A DNA stretch of 64,000 nt from Oceanispirochaeta sp. M1 (GCF_003346715.1 NZ_QQPQ01000011.1:62001-126000), one strand, 5' to 3'; positions 19,664-29,609 are shown, counted from the first letter of the stretch. The notes: generated by a model not told the origin, from the letters alone. A program made the numbers and translations.

Positions 19664-19704
19664 ATATTGTATCCTTTCACCTAAGATGTGAAAGGATACA
19701 GTAT
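19664..19704. terminator. Long hairpin between convergent genes
   Basis: A 17-base-pair stem (19664-19680 with 19688-19704, one G-U) with a 7-base loop. It lies between the chemoreceptor stop (19662) and the ettA stop (19718). There is no strong T-run on either side, but its position and stability fit a shared bidirectional transcript end. Confidence 0.7.
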
Positions 19705-19717
19705 TGCCGTGTTTCAC

Positions 19718-21400
19718 TCAGTCTCTGGTCAGGTTCCTGTACTTGATCCGGTGAGGCTGATCCGCATCTATTCCAAGACGCTTCTTTTTGTTCTCCTCAT
19801 ATTCAGAGAAGTTACCTTCAAACCAGTAGGCATTACTGTCGCCCTCAAAGGCTAGAATATGGGTGGCAATTCTATCCAGGAACCAGCGGTCATGGCTGAT
19901 GACGACGGCGCAGCCCGCAAAGTTCAGAAGACCGTCTTCCAGGGCCCGGATTGTATTTATATCAAGGTCATTGGTAGGCTCATCCAGAAGGAGGACATTG
20001 GCCTCTTCCTTGAGCATCATGGCCAGGTTTATTCTGTTTCTTTCACCACCGGACAGCACACCGACCTTTTTCTGCTGGTCCGAACCCAGAAAGTTGAACT
20101 GGCTGACAAAAGCACGTGAGTTCATCTCTCTTTTTCCCAGTTTGATGATATCCAGACCATCAGATATCTGTTCCCATACCGACTTTTCCGGGTCCAGATT
20201 GGCTCTGGTCTGCTCCACATAGGCAAGTTTTGCTGTTTCACCGAGTCGGATGCTTCCGGAATCCGGTTTGTCCTCACCTGTGATCATTTTAAACAGGGTT
20301 GTTTTACCGGCACCGTTTGCACCGATGATACCAATAATACCCCCTGGAGGGAGTTTGAAGCTGAGATTCTCATAGAGAAGTCTTTCTCCAAAGCCCTTAC
20401 TGATATTTTCTGCATCAATAACAACACTTCCCAGTCTGGGCCCGGGAGGAATAAAGAGCTGCAGATCATTGGTCGCTGCATCGTTGTCCTGATTAAGGAG
20501 CTGTTCATATGAGTTTATACGGGCCTTAGACTTGGTATGACGTCCTTTAGTTCCCATCTGAATCCATTCCAGTTCCCTTTTCAGAGTTTTCTGTCTTTGG
20601 CTTTCCTTTTTCTCTTCCTGGAGCATACGTTTCTGTTTCTGATCCAACCATGAAGAGTAATTACCCTTCCAGGGGATTCCCTGTCCTCTGTCCAGTTCCA
20701 GAATCCAGCCGGCCACATTATCCAGGAAGTAACGGTCATGGGTAACGGCTATAATAGTCCCTTCATAACGCTGCAGATGATGTTCCAGCCAGGCAACAGA
20801 TTCTGCGTCCAGGTGGTTTGTGGGCTCATCCAGCAATAGAATATCGGGTTTTTTAAGGAGGAGGCGGCACAGAGCTACTCTTCTTTTTTCTCCACCCGAC
20901 AAAAGTCCTGTTTTTGCATCCTCGGGAGGACAGCGCAGTGCATCCATGGCCAGCTCAAGACGGGAATCCAGCTCCCATCCGTCCAGGGCTTCCAGGCGGT
21001 CCTGAATTTTCCCCTGTTTATCAAGAAGTGCGGTCATCTCGTCATCGCTCATAGGCTCTGAAAATTTGGCATTGATATCATCATATTCTTTTAAGAGGTC
21101 TACAGTTTCCTGTGCTCCCTCTTCAACAATTTCACGGACTGTTTTTTCGGGATCCAGCTGAGGCTCCTGTTCCAGGTAGCCGATTGTGAATCCATCGGAA
21201 AGTACAGTTTCACCTGTAATCTCCTGATCTACACCCGCCAGAATACGGAGGAGAGTACTCTTACCTGAACCGTTGAGACCGAGAACCCCGATTTTGGCTC
21301 CATAAAAGTAGGAAAGATAGATATCTTTAAGAATTATCTTCTGATTATGACTCTTGCTGACTCCCACCATGGAGTAAATGACTTTTTTATCGTCTGACAT
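19718..21400 (-). CDS. ettA: EttA-like ABC-F translation factor
   Basis: About 560 residues with two ABC ATPase domains and no membrane part. Walker A sites are GLNGSGKST (first half) and GANGAGKTT (second half); signature motifs are LLSGGEKRR and VLSGGERNR, each followed by LLDEPTNHLD or LLDEPTNDLD. The linker between halves carries the KGRHTKSKARI region typical of EttA. EttA binds the ribosomal E site and gates the first elongation step by ATP state. ATG 21400 is preferred over 21412: GAGGA lies 5 bases before it. Confidence 0.93.
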   Translation of the reverse strand: MSDDKKVIYSMVGVSKSHNQKIILKDIYLSYFYGAKIGVLGLNGSGKSTLLRILAGVDQEITGETVLSDGFTIGYLEQEPQLDPEKTVREIVEEGAQETVDLLKEYDDINAKFSEPMSDDEMTALLDKQGKIQDRLEALDGWELDSRLELAMDALRCPPEDAKTGLLSGGEKRRVALCRLLLKKPDILLLDEPTNHLDAESVAWLEHHLQRYEGTIIAVTHDRYFLDNVAGWILELDRGQGIPWKGNYSSWLDQKQKRMLQEEKKESQRQKTLKRELEWIQMGTKGRHTKSKARINSYEQLLNQDNDAATNDLQLFIPPGPRLGSVVIDAENISKGFGERLLYENLSFKLPPGGIIGIIGANGAGKTTLFKMITGEDKPDSGSIRLGETAKLAYVEQTRANLDPEKSVWEQISDGLDIIKLGKREMNSRAFVSQFNFLGSDQQKKVGVLSGGERNRINLAMMLKEEANVLLLDEPTNDLDINTIRALEDGLLNFAGCAVVISHDRWFLDRIATHILAFEGDSNAYWFEGNFSEYEENKKKRLGIDADQPHRIKYRNLTRD

Positions 21401-21595
21401 AAAAATCCTCATTATTTATATGAATTATATTTAGTCAGCATTATAGACTTTAAATGCTGATCCATTCCAGAGACCTGGAGCTTATCTGTGCTGCTGCATC
21501 AGGATTCTCAGCTGCTGCCTCTCAAGAGAGGGCTCTTTCCTGTAAAATTAATAATAAACAGACCTGTGTCACGTGTATTATTCATATTTTGTATG

Positions 21596-21601
21596 TATAA
21601 T
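21596..21601 (+). promoter_or_regulatory. Likely -10 box of the FecR/TPR gene
   Basis: A perfect TATAAT in an AT-rich stretch, 43 bases before the ATG at 21645. The region 17 bases upstream (GTGTAT) is a poor -35. The rest of the 244-base gap holds only a small CCTCTC/GAGAGG hairpin at 21518-21531. Confidence 0.45.
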
Positions 21602-21644
21602 GGAGTTGTAAAGGTATGTTATTTAACTGCCTGGAGGCTGTAAA

Positions 21645-22517
21645 ATGAAGAGGATCTTTGTACTAATATTTATTGCACTACTCTGTCTGCCGGTTTTGTT
21701 GAGTGCTGACGATACATATATTGATTATCTGGAAGGAGTTCTGGAGGTTCAGATCTCAGGTTCCTGGGAAGAGATCGGTATAGGTGATGAAGTTGCATTA
21801 ACTGCAAAACTGAAACTATCGGATGACGGATATGCGGAACTACTGGTTGGTGATGCTGTTGTCTCTCTCACAAGAGACGGAACCTATAATGTTCAGGATC
21901 TGGTTAAGGGAAGTTCTTCTGTACAGACCGCAAGCCTTGACTTGAAAAAGAAACTGACTTTAAGTACTGGTCATGAAAAATGGCAGCATGAAGCGACCAT
22001 GGGTGTGCGTGGTGCAGAAGCATCTACATCAGACGGTACAGGTATGGAAGATGCCTACACCTATCTGGAAGCCGGAATGGAATCCATGGCTGAGGGTGAC
22101 TTTGAAGAGGCACTTATAAATTTTGAAGAGGGCTGGGACTTTTTTGAAGATCAGAACTGTCTGCTCTTTACCGCAATCTGCTATGAACAGCTTGGACAGA
22201 AAAGATCTTATTTAAAGATGCTTCAGGATGTAGAGCTGGATTATCTTGAGACCGAGTATCAGGGTACCTATGCTGTAAGAATGGGCGATCTTCTGATCCG
22301 CTCACTGGATTATAATGATGCGGTTACTGTACTGAATAGTGTTGATTCAGATTCACTTAGTACTGAGGAAGCACAGCAGCTTAACTACCTCATGGGTACA
22401 GCATTTCTTGGTAGTGGAGATAAGCAGAAAGCAAAGACATCCTTTCAGAAGGCTAAGGATATTGCTCCTGCATCCGAACTGGGACTTCAGGCTGCTGAGA
22501 CTCTATCTTCTCTCTGA
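21645..22517 (+). CDS. Exported FecR-like / TPR protein
   Basis: A 290-residue protein with a signal peptide (cleavage near LLSADD, residue 21). Residues about 25-125 look like a FecR-type beta domain (GSWEEIGIGDEV and an ATMGVRGAEA stretch), and about 135-290 are TPR-type helical repeats (AEGDFEEALINFEEGWDFF, then SGDKQKAKTSFQKAKDIAP). FecR-fold domains in such proteins often bind periplasmic partners; the function here is not known. A polysaccharide deacetylase gene starts 24 bases later. Confidence 0.8.
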   Translation: MKRIFVLIFIALLCLPVLLSADDTYIDYLEGVLEVQISGSWEEIGIGDEVALTAKLKLSDDGYAELLVGDAVVSLTRDGTYNVQDLVKGSSSVQTASLDLKKKLTLSTGHEKWQHEATMGVRGAEASTSDGTGMEDAYTYLEAGMESMAEGDFEEALINFEEGWDFFEDQNCLLFTAICYEQLGQKRSYLKMLQDVELDYLETEYQGTYAVRMGDLLIRSLDYNDAVTVLNSVDSDSLSTEEAQQLNYLMGTAFLGSGDKQKAKTSFQKAKDIAPASELGLQAAETLSSL

Positions 22518-22541
22518 TCTGCCCTTAGAAATTGAAAAAGA

Positions 22542-23726
22542 TTGATCAGTAATTTTAGAAAAATCTCAATTATTTTATATATTCTGCTTGCGGGAACAGT
22601 GGTTCCCGTAAGTGCCCGTACCGGGGGAAATCTCTACCGGATCATGATGGACGGTGAGGGCAATCCTGTGCGCCTTATTTTTGTCCGTTCTCTCAAAGAA
22701 AAGAATCCTGAGTCATTTTTAATTGAAAGACTGGGCTACGATTCCCCTGTTGTAAGCGAAAACAGATACAGTACAGTATTCTATGACAGACGGCGAAGCG
22801 GTGAAATCCCTGTGCTGTGTTTTCACCGAATTGGAGAGGATTCAAGGTATGAACTGAGTCTCAACAGGGTTCATCATCTAATGGCCGCTTTAAAATCCAA
22901 AGGGTATTATCCCATGTCTGACAGGGATTTTGCAGCTGGAGACTTTTCTGTCATCCCCTCGGGAATGAAACCCTTTGTAATCGGTGCCGATGATGCGGGA
23001 GCAACACAGATCCTCTGGGATGAACAGACCATGTCTGTCTATGACTCGGGAGGGAATCCTGGAAACTGGTCACTTGAGCCGGACTGTCTGGCATCCATCT
23101 TTACCCGTTATTTTCCCAAATCAGGGAATCATTACAACTTTACTTTTTATATGTCCTTTGATGCTATTCCTTTCAGGCAGCTTGGAGGTCAGTCAAATCC
23201 GGGTTTCCCCTACGAAGGTATCAATGTGGTCCGTGACAAGATCCGATACGCTCAGAAGGAATTTTATCTGGGACATCACAGCCTGACACATACTTTTCGG
23301 GAAGAGATGTCGGGTGAGCAGCTTTTTCAGGAGATTAAAGAGACCGACAGGATTATCAGTTCCTATCTGGGATATCCGGTAAAGCTGCAGACCCTTGCCT
23401 ATCCTTACGGTTCCGGACGGTTTACACCAGAAGAGCGGAGAGAGTTGATGCAGGCCATTGATGATGAACGTTTTCCTCAAATTGCCTATGATCTGGATGG
23501 AAGTTTCTCTCTGACTCCCTGGTCAAATGGATTCCAAGTCTGGAATATCAGCCGTTTTTCCGTGGAGAACAGCAGTTTTGATCTCCTAATAAAGCGGCTT
23601 TCATCTCCCTATATCTATCAGAGCCGAAGGGTTCTGCTCATTCGTTCTACAGATAAAAATCTGAAACTGGAAAGTTATCATCTTGATCTTGGAGGGGATG
23701 ACATAGTCTATGTGTACATTCCATAA
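22542..23726 (+). CDS. Exported polysaccharide deacetylase-like protein
   Basis: A 394-residue protein with a signal peptide (about residues 1-25) and a NodB-type domain in the second half. Seen: VLCFHRIGE near residue 91, GADDAG (motif 1 with paired Asp), LGHHSLTHTF (zinc-binding HxxxTH) and LAYPYGSGRF. The first 80 residues are not assigned. Likely removes acetyl groups from cell-envelope glycans. It starts at TTG with only a weak purine run upstream. A 9-base gap separates it from ispH. Confidence 0.8.
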   Translation: MISNFRKISIILYILLAGTVVPVSARTGGNLYRIMMDGEGNPVRLIFVRSLKEKNPESFLIERLGYDSPVVSENRYSTVFYDRRRSGEIPVLCFHRIGEDSRYELSLNRVHHLMAALKSKGYYPMSDRDFAAGDFSVIPSGMKPFVIGADDAGATQILWDEQTMSVYDSGGNPGNWSLEPDCLASIFTRYFPKSGNHYNFTFYMSFDAIPFRQLGGQSNPGFPYEGINVVRDKIRYAQKEFYLGHHSLTHTFREEMSGEQLFQEIKETDRIISSYLGYPVKLQTLAYPYGSGRFTPEERRELMQAIDDERFPQIAYDLDGSFSLTPWSNGFQVWNISRFSVENSSFDLLIKRLSSPYIYQSRRVLLIRSTDKNLKLESYHLDLGGDDIVYVYIP

Positions 23727-23735
23727 TAAGGCAGC

Positions 23736-24578
23736 ATGAGTAAAATTAAAAAAATAATCAGAGCAGATGAGATGGGTTTCTGTCTGGGAGTCCGCAGAGC
23801 CGTGGGAACTCTTGAAGATGCAGTAAACTTTGATGATTCCAGGGTATATACCCTGGGTCCTATAATCCATAACCCCCAGGTGGTGGCCGACTTTGCCGCA
23901 AGGGGTGTGAAGACTGTCGAGTCTCCCGATGAAGTCCCCTCGGACTGCCGGGTTATTATCAGGGCCCATGGTATTCCTCTACAGATAAAAGAGGAACTAA
24001 AACTTCAGGGCAGCAGAATCATGGACGGAACATGCCCCAAGGTTATCGCCTCTCAGAAAACTGTCAGAAAATATGCCTCTCTGGGCTACCATACTGTCAT
24101 TGTTGGAGATGCAGATCATGGAGAAATTCGCGGTCTTGCAGGCTATGCGGATAATCCAATTGTGATCAGTTCACCAGAAGAAGCCGAAAAGCTGAAACTC
24201 TCTGGACAGGTCATGGTGATCAGCCAGACTACGATTAAGCAGGATGAATACGATAAAGTCTGTGCAGTGCTGCAGAGAAACTGTGATGAACTGAAGATTG
24301 TTGAGAGTATCTGTTCCGCCACCAGCAAAAGGCAGGCATCCCTTGTGGATCTCTGCGGCAGAGTGGATGCCTGTCTGATTATCGGAGGCAGGGATTCGGC
24401 CAATACTCAGCGCCTTTATATGACTGCCCATGAGACGGGTATACCCTGCTGGCATATTCAGGATGTTTCGGAAATACCCGATGAAGTTGGCGGCTTTGAA
24501 ACCATCGGACTCAGTGCAGGAGCCTCTACTCCCGATTCTGTTATCCTTGAAGTGGAACGCCGTCTGCAGTCAATGTAA
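23736..24578 (+). CDS. ispH: 4-hydroxy-3-methylbut-2-enyl diphosphate reductase
   Basis: Iron-sulfur enzyme of the last step of the MEP isoprenoid pathway. The three cluster cysteines are C16 (MGFCLGVRRA), C100 (DGTCPKV) and C193 (ICSATSKRQ). H128-G-E is in the place of the HPE proton-relay region, and GGRDSANTQRL is the substrate-binding block. ICSATSKRQ differs slightly from the more usual ICxATQxRQ. Length (280) is normal. The last 38 bases overlap the 3' end of the convergent ATPase gene. Confidence 0.94.
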   Translation: MSKIKKIIRADEMGFCLGVRRAVGTLEDAVNFDDSRVYTLGPIIHNPQVVADFAARGVKTVESPDEVPSDCRVIIRAHGIPLQIKEELKLQGSRIMDGTCPKVIASQKTVRKYASLGYHTVIVGDADHGEIRGLAGYADNPIVISSPEEAEKLKLSGQVMVISQTTIKQDEYDKVCAVLQRNCDELKIVESICSATSKRQASLVDLCGRVDACLIIGGRDSANTQRLYMTAHETGIPCWHIQDVSEIPDEVGGFETIGLSAGASTPDSVILEVERRLQSM

Positions 24579-25989
24579 AACTGCTCTCCTTTTCATTCCC
24601 CGGACAGAACTGCAGATGCCTGTCGATATGGGGGATTCTATCCTCTTCATGATGGGTCACATAAAGGAGGGTCGATTCCGACTCTCCTGCAAAATTACCG
24701 AGAAGTTCCAGAACCTGTTCCCTGTTTCTATCATCCAGTCCCTGGCAGGGTTCATCCAGAATCAGAAGAGGGGGGTGTTTAATCAGCCCCCTTGCAATCA
24801 GAAGCAGTCTCTGTTCTCCGTATGACAGACGTCCGAATGGGCTTTCAGCCTTCTCAAACATGCCTATTCTGCGCAGCCAGGAATCAGCCAGAGCCTTCTC
24901 TCGGGGATGGATATTCTTATAAACACCGATGCTGTCATAGAGCCCCGAAATAATACACATGCGGGCAGTGAGGCTGACTCTGTAACTCAGCTGCAGGGCA
25001 GGGGAGATGATTCCCAGTTTTTCCTTGATTTCCCAGATAGATTCACCGCTCCCTTTTTTCCGTCCAAACAGACTGATATCATTGGCATAGGCCTGGGGCT
25101 GGTCGCCTGTTATCAGGTTGAGAAGGGTGGACTTCCCCGCGCCGTTGGGGCCGGTGATCTTCCAGTGTTCCCCCTTTTTTACTTCCCAGTTGATCCCGTC
25201 CAGTATGGTCTTTTCACCGTAGCGAACAGTGGTATTTCGGATCTCCACCAGCAGCGCTTCATTGCTGCGGCTGGCCCCTGCAGGGGCAGGAGGTATGGGG
25301 CTGTTATTTCTTTCTCCAGATGCTGCATCACGGGTTTCAAACTCTTCCCATTCTGAGCGGCAGCCCTTGAAGATAAGGGAAAAATCTCTGAAGACTCCTA
25401 TATGGCTGTGCATATCAAGTATTTCGCTCTTTCTGTTGAGTATCATCAACAGGGGCCAGCCCTCTTTTATAATCTGATTCAGCATCTCCTGAAGCTGCAG
25501 GACCGAAGCTCTGTCCAGACCGTCAAAGGGTTCATCCAGGATTAGAAGCTGCGGGCGGCGTAACATGGCTTTATAGATCAGAGTTTTTCTGATTTCACCT
25601 GTGGAGAGGACCCTGAGTCCCATTTCCATTAGTTTTTCCAGTCCCCTTGGCATGGGGGGAGCATTTTCCGGAAGCTCATCGGGAGACTCCAGCCCCAGGT
25701 AGCGGTATAAGGGTGTTCCTGTATCGATCTTTCCCATAGCTTCAGAATCATCAAGCCTGATCTGTTCTTCCAGCAGCTCCTCAAGCTCCTCAAAGGATAC
25801 TTTTTCAACTGATCCATCCATTTCGGTGGCCAGAAGTTCGGAAAAATGGGTCTTTCCAGAGCCGTTATCACCCAGAATCACCCAGGATTCTCCGGGTTTC
25901 CATTCCCAGTTCACAAGAGGACCGCTGCCTCTTCCGGGATATCCGGGTAGATGTTTTTCTTTTATGCTTATAACAGGTGATTCTTTCAT
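24541..25989 (-). CDS. ModF-like twin ABC ATPase
   Basis: A 482-residue soluble protein with two ATPase halves. Walker A: GDNGSGKTH (first) and GPNGAGKST (second); Walker B: LLILDEPFDGLD and LLILDEPCQGLD. The second half has a normal-looking signature (RLSYGEQR), the first has VLSTGEIRK, typical of ModF/photorepair (PhrA)-type proteins. No permease or binding-protein gene lies nearby, so it may not power a transporter. The name ModF reflects the layout, not a demonstrated link to molybdate. Confidence 0.75.
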   Translation of the reverse strand: MKESPVISIKEKHLPGYPGRGSGPLVNWEWKPGESWVILGDNGSGKTHFSELLATEMDGSVEKVSFEELEELLEEQIRLDDSEAMGKIDTGTPLYRYLGLESPDELPENAPPMPRGLEKLMEMGLRVLSTGEIRKTLIYKAMLRRPQLLILDEPFDGLDRASVLQLQEMLNQIIKEGWPLLMILNRKSEILDMHSHIGVFRDFSLIFKGCRSEWEEFETRDAASGERNNSPIPPAPAGASRSNEALLVEIRNTTVRYGEKTILDGINWEVKKGEHWKITGPNGAGKSTLLNLITGDQPQAYANDISLFGRKKGSGESIWEIKEKLGIISPALQLSYRVSLTARMCIISGLYDSIGVYKNIHPREKALADSWLRRIGMFEKAESPFGRLSYGEQRLLLIARGLIKHPPLLILDEPCQGLDDRNREQVLELLGNFAGESESTLLYVTHHEEDRIPHIDRHLQFCPGNEKESSFTLTADGVPLQG

Positions 25990-26107
25990 AGGGGAATTGT
26001 ACGGGATTCGGGCTTCTTGGAACAGTGGGATTTTGCAGCTTGTAACTGAGTCTTTGTGCTGTTTGCGGTATCTGGATTTTTACTAAAACTGACACTACAA
26101 TAGTTAT

Positions 26108-27067
26108 ATGGATAAATCCCGTCAGCTTCTGTTTATACTTCTTTCACTATTTATGACATTTTCTCTCTCTGCATGGACTGCAGACTCGGGAGCCTCTTTG
26201 GAAGAGGGGCAGAACTTCGGTTTTTCTCTGGCACCTGTTGTCTCTGTAATTATGGGATACAGCAATGAACTGGTTTATGATGAAAGTAGTTATCCCTATC
26301 CCTATTTAAGCCGTCTGCACTGGCAGATCCTGCCGGCTGTGGTTGCTGGTGCAAAAGGTTCATTCAATATCAGGAACAGAGTTTTTATCAATGTGGCCAT
26401 GGGAACGGCACTTAACAAAAAAACAGGTCAGATGACTGATCATGACTGGATCTCAGATTATTATGATGATGTCAGTACAGAGTGGACCCATGAATCTGTG
26501 AGTGATATCTATCTGAGATCCTCTTTTTTACTGGACAGTAACGGAGTGTACCGTTTTTATAACAGGAAAGATTGGAAGCTCGACGGCATGATCGGATATA
26601 AACACATCAAATGGGCCTGGACCGATTCACTGGTTTCTCTGACTTATCCTGATCAGGATCTGGATTACCTTATAGGAGTCAATGGAATCGATTATACGAT
26701 AAATTATAAAATCCCCTATCTTGGGGTTGCGTATAAGATGGGATCAGAAAAATTTTCCGGCGGCATAACTCTTTTATATAGTTTTTTAGCAGCCATTGAT
26801 GATCATGATTACCATAAACTCCGGGGACTTCACTTCTATGATACCTTCAGAATGGGACAGTATCTTGGTGTCTCCACAAATGCCCGCTGGCGCTGGAGTG
26901 ATGTATTCTCACTATCCCTGGCTGCCGATTTAGACTGGGTACCCGAATTAACAGGAGATGTGAGTGTTTACAATAGCAGCGGTAGTTATCAGGGTACTTT
27001 TACAGGTGGAGCGGGAGTAAGCTATTTAGCCGGTTCACTGTCTCTGGCTCTTGAGTATAATTACTGA
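26108..27067 (+). CDS. Putative outer-membrane beta-barrel protein
   Basis: A 319-residue protein with a signal peptide (about 1-23), then a Tyr/Trp/Asp-rich chain with alternating polar and hydrophobic residues and a C-terminal LALEYNY ending in an aromatic residue, as expected for an outer-membrane barrel. No domain recognised. It is a single gene, with a TACAAT (26096-26101) very near the start. A hairpin lies after the stop. Confidence 0.65.
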   Translation: MDKSRQLLFILLSLFMTFSLSAWTADSGASLEEGQNFGFSLAPVVSVIMGYSNELVYDESSYPYPYLSRLHWQILPAVVAGAKGSFNIRNRVFINVAMGTALNKKTGQMTDHDWISDYYDDVSTEWTHESVSDIYLRSSFLLDSNGVYRFYNRKDWKLDGMIGYKHIKWAWTDSLVSLTYPDQDLDYLIGVNGIDYTINYKIPYLGVAYKMGSEKFSGGITLLYSFLAAIDDHDYHKLRGLHFYDTFRMGQYLGVSTNARWRWSDVFSLSLAADLDWVPELTGDVSVYNSSGSYQGTFTGGAGVSYLAGSLSLALEYNY

Positions 27068-27112
27068 TCAGCTCATCCTGGAAAGCCCCCCGGCTGATCA
27101 GCTCAAGCCGGG
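27064..27112. terminator. Hairpin with direct repeat between convergent genes
   Basis: CCCGGCT (27089-27095) pairs with AGCCGGG (27106-27112) over a 10-base loop. The 12-base sequence CTGATCAGCTCA occurs at 27064-27075 (over the stop codon) and again at 27094-27105 in the loop. No T-run follows. Probably the transcript end for the barrel gene and perhaps for pepF-gdpd. Confidence 0.55.
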
Positions 27113-27129
27113 AAACATTCATTGATAAG

Positions 27130-27837
27130 TTATTTTGAGAGAAGATCCGGGAAATCAGAGAAGATACCGTCTACTCCGATACTCTCCACCATAGCGGCCT
27201 GTTCCGCTGTATTGATGGTAAAGCACATAACTTTCCATCCATGTTTATGAGCTTCTTTCACATATCCAGAAGAAAGATAGGAAGCCTCCGGGTGAAGGCT
27301 GAAAAGCTTGAGCCCTGTATGCTCTATATAGAAATAAAAATCAATCATATCGCTTCCAGAGAGCATCCCCAGAGGAAGTTCAGGAGATATATCCTGAACC
27401 TTTTTAAGTATTTTATGATTGAATGAGGAGATGATAAGCTCCCTTTTCGACCCCTGCGCCAATAGATCTGTTACAATCCGGGCAGTGTCTTCTTCAAGAA
27501 AGCTGAGTGATTTAATCTCCATATTCAGGGTGACCTCAGGGGGAACCAGGGCCAGGACCTCTTCCAGAGCAGGTATCCGGGTCCCTGAAAATTTAGAAGA
27601 AAACCATGCACCCGCATCGGCCTCCTGAATCTCCTTCCAACTTTTAGTATGGATAAAACCGCTGCGGTCTGTGGTCCTATCCATGAAAAAATCATGAATT
27701 ACCACGGGAACACCGTCGGATGAGAGCTGCACATCAAGTTCAATTCCCTTCGCTCCAATCTCAAGGGCCTTCTTAAACGAGGGCATTGTGTTCTGCGGGG
27801 CATAGGCTGATGCTCCTCTGTGGGCAAATACTTTCAT
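27130..27837 (-). CDS. Glycerophosphodiester phosphodiesterase
   Basis: A 235-residue cytoplasmic GDPD. The active-site HRG (H6-R7-G8) sits in FAHRGASAYAPQNT, followed by the metal ligands E and D in GIELDVQ and the second catalytic His in VIHDFFMDRTT. It hydrolyses glycerophosphodiesters to glycerol-3-phosphate and an alcohol. No signal peptide, so a UgpQ-like intracellular role. Its ATG overlaps the pepF stop by 1 base (TAATG). Confidence 0.93.
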   Translation of the reverse strand: MKVFAHRGASAYAPQNTMPSFKKALEIGAKGIELDVQLSSDGVPVVIHDFFMDRTTDRSGFIHTKSWKEIQEADAGAWFSSKFSGTRIPALEEVLALVPPEVTLNMEIKSLSFLEEDTARIVTDLLAQGSKRELIISSFNHKILKKVQDISPELPLGMLSGSDMIDFYFYIEHTGLKLFSLHPEASYLSSGYVKEAHKHGWKVMCFTINTAEQAAMVESIGVDGIFSDFPDLLSK

Positions 27838-29609
27838 TATTCTGATACCAGTCCTGTAAAATCGTTAATCTGTTTCCTTATGACATCAAGGCTTCTGTTC
27901 CAGAAATCTTCTCCTGTAATATCCAGTCCCGCAGCTGCGGCACAATCTTCGGCACTGGCTTTTCCCGTCAGCTGCAGTACTTTGCGGTAGAGAGGTTCAA
28001 AGTCAGATCCCATTTCATCATACAGACTGTAGAGTCCCAGGGAAAAGAGAAGACCGAAGGCATAAGGGAAGTTGTAGAAGGCCAGATCCATACCATAGTA
28101 GTGACCCTTGACGGCCCACATCCAGGGATGGCGCTCTTCAGGATTCAGAGCATCACCGTATGTGGCATCCTGAGCACGAAGCATCATATTGCTGAGTTCA
28201 TCAGCCGGTAGTTCACCTTCCGCTCTCCGTTCCATCAGCTCCTGTTCAAAGAGAAAACGGGAAAGAATATCGGTGATGACCTGATTGGAGTCACTGAGAG
28301 TACTCTCCAGCAGAGAGAGACGATCTTTATCCTCTGCCTGCCTGTAACAGGCTTGAAACACCAGAGTTTCCGAGAAAATAGATGCTGTTTCCGCCAGTGT
28401 CATGGGGTAGTGACGATGGAGTGCGGGAGATTCTTTGAGCACCTCATAATGCCAGGCATGTCCCAGCTCGTGGGCAATGGTGGATACATCATTGAATGAG
28501 CCCGTAAAATTGGTCAGCACCCTGCTCACCTTGTTCTGTGGGAAACCGATGCAGTAGGCACCGCCTACTTTTCCATTACGGGGAGCTGCATCAATCCATT
28601 TTTCATCAAAGCAGAGTTTCCCGAAGTCGGCGTATTCGGGGCTGAGGGAGCCGAAATGCTCTACAATGAAATTTTCTGCTCTCTGCCAGCTCCATTTATC
28701 AGACTCAGAACTTAGGGGGGCCACAACGTCATACCAGGAGAGCTTTTCAAGTCCCATATAACCGGCCTTGGCCTTCATATATCGTCTGAAATCGGGCAGG
28801 TATTTTTTCATGCTGCCGATCATGGCCTCCAGTGTTTTCATGGACATACCGGCCTGACGGACCGATTTTGTCAATGTGCTGTCAAACCCGCGTCTTGAGT
28901 TCAGTGTATGTGTAAAGCCTTTGACACCGTTAAGAGCGGCTGCCATAGGAGTCTCAACGGACTTCCAGCACTCCAGTTCCTTCTCCCAGGCCTGTTTACG
29001 TATCTTTCTATCGGGATCACTGCCCAGTCCCCGCAGTTCGGTTACTGTTTTCTCACTGCCGTCTATCCACCGGGTTTTAAGTGAGGAGGATATCTGAGAC
29101 TGCAGCCGGCTCCAGGCGGAGCTTCCTGATCGGGCCAGGTCGTAGGCAAGATCTTCCATCTCTGGGGAGAGTTGAAATTTCTGTTCCTCAAGAGATTCTG
29201 TAAGATAGTAGATATAATTGCTGAGAACAGGAGATTTTTTCCAGTAATCAGCTCCTGTCCCGGACTCGGCAAGTCTGTTTTTAAGGCGGACAAGGACTCC
29301 CTGAAAGGGGAGTGCCCCTTCTTCCAGTCCATTGAGTGCGTTCAGAGCCTCCGGATTGGCTGTATTGGTGGAATAGCTGCAGTAAGTGTAGGATTCCAGG
29401 GTTTCGTACAGGTCATGAGCTTTGTTCAGATGGGGCAGAAGAGCCTCCATGGCTGTGGTGAAATCCTTCTCCCAGAGAGATGAATCGTCAAGATCACTGA
29501 TCATTTTTTTCAGCATTTCTTCCAATTCCTGTATGTCATTTTTATATGTATCAGATTTAAATCCGGGATACATTGAAAGATCCCAGAGAGGTAGTGTGTC
29601 TTTACTCAT
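27837..29609 (-). CDS. pepF: Oligoendopeptidase F-type M3 metallopeptidase
   Basis: A 590-residue member of the M3 family. The zinc motif is H380-E381-L-G-H384 (STIAHELGHAWHYE), and the third ligand Glu is in the LAETASIFSE helix downstream. The N-terminal helical PepF domain is present. It acts on short peptides in the cytoplasm. Translation is coupled to the GDPD gene. Confidence 0.93.
   Translation of the reverse strand: MSKDTLPLWDLSMYPGFKSDTYKNDIQELEEMLKKMISDLDDSSLWEKDFTTAMEALLPHLNKAHDLYETLESYTYCSYSTNTANPEALNALNGLEEGALPFQGVLVRLKNRLAESGTGADYWKKSPVLSNYIYYLTESLEEQKFQLSPEMEDLAYDLARSGSSAWSRLQSQISSSLKTRWIDGSEKTVTELRGLGSDPDRKIRKQAWEKELECWKSVETPMAAALNGVKGFTHTLNSRRGFDSTLTKSVRQAGMSMKTLEAMIGSMKKYLPDFRRYMKAKAGYMGLEKLSWYDVVAPLSSESDKWSWQRAENFIVEHFGSLSPEYADFGKLCFDEKWIDAAPRNGKVGGAYCIGFPQNKVSRVLTNFTGSFNDVSTIAHELGHAWHYEVLKESPALHRHYPMTLAETASIFSETLVFQACYRQAEDKDRLSLLESTLSDSNQVITDILSRFLFEQELMERRAEGELPADELSNMMLRAQDATYGDALNPEERHPWMWAVKGHYYGMDLAFYNFPYAFGLLFSLGLYSLYDEMGSDFEPLYRKVLQLTGKASAEDCAAAAGLDITGEDFWNRSLDVIRKQINDFTGLVSE

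Noticed and set aside
21413-21644. RNA gene in the ettA/FecR gap
   Set aside because: Only a small CCTCTC/GAGAGG hairpin; no tRNA-like or other known structure.
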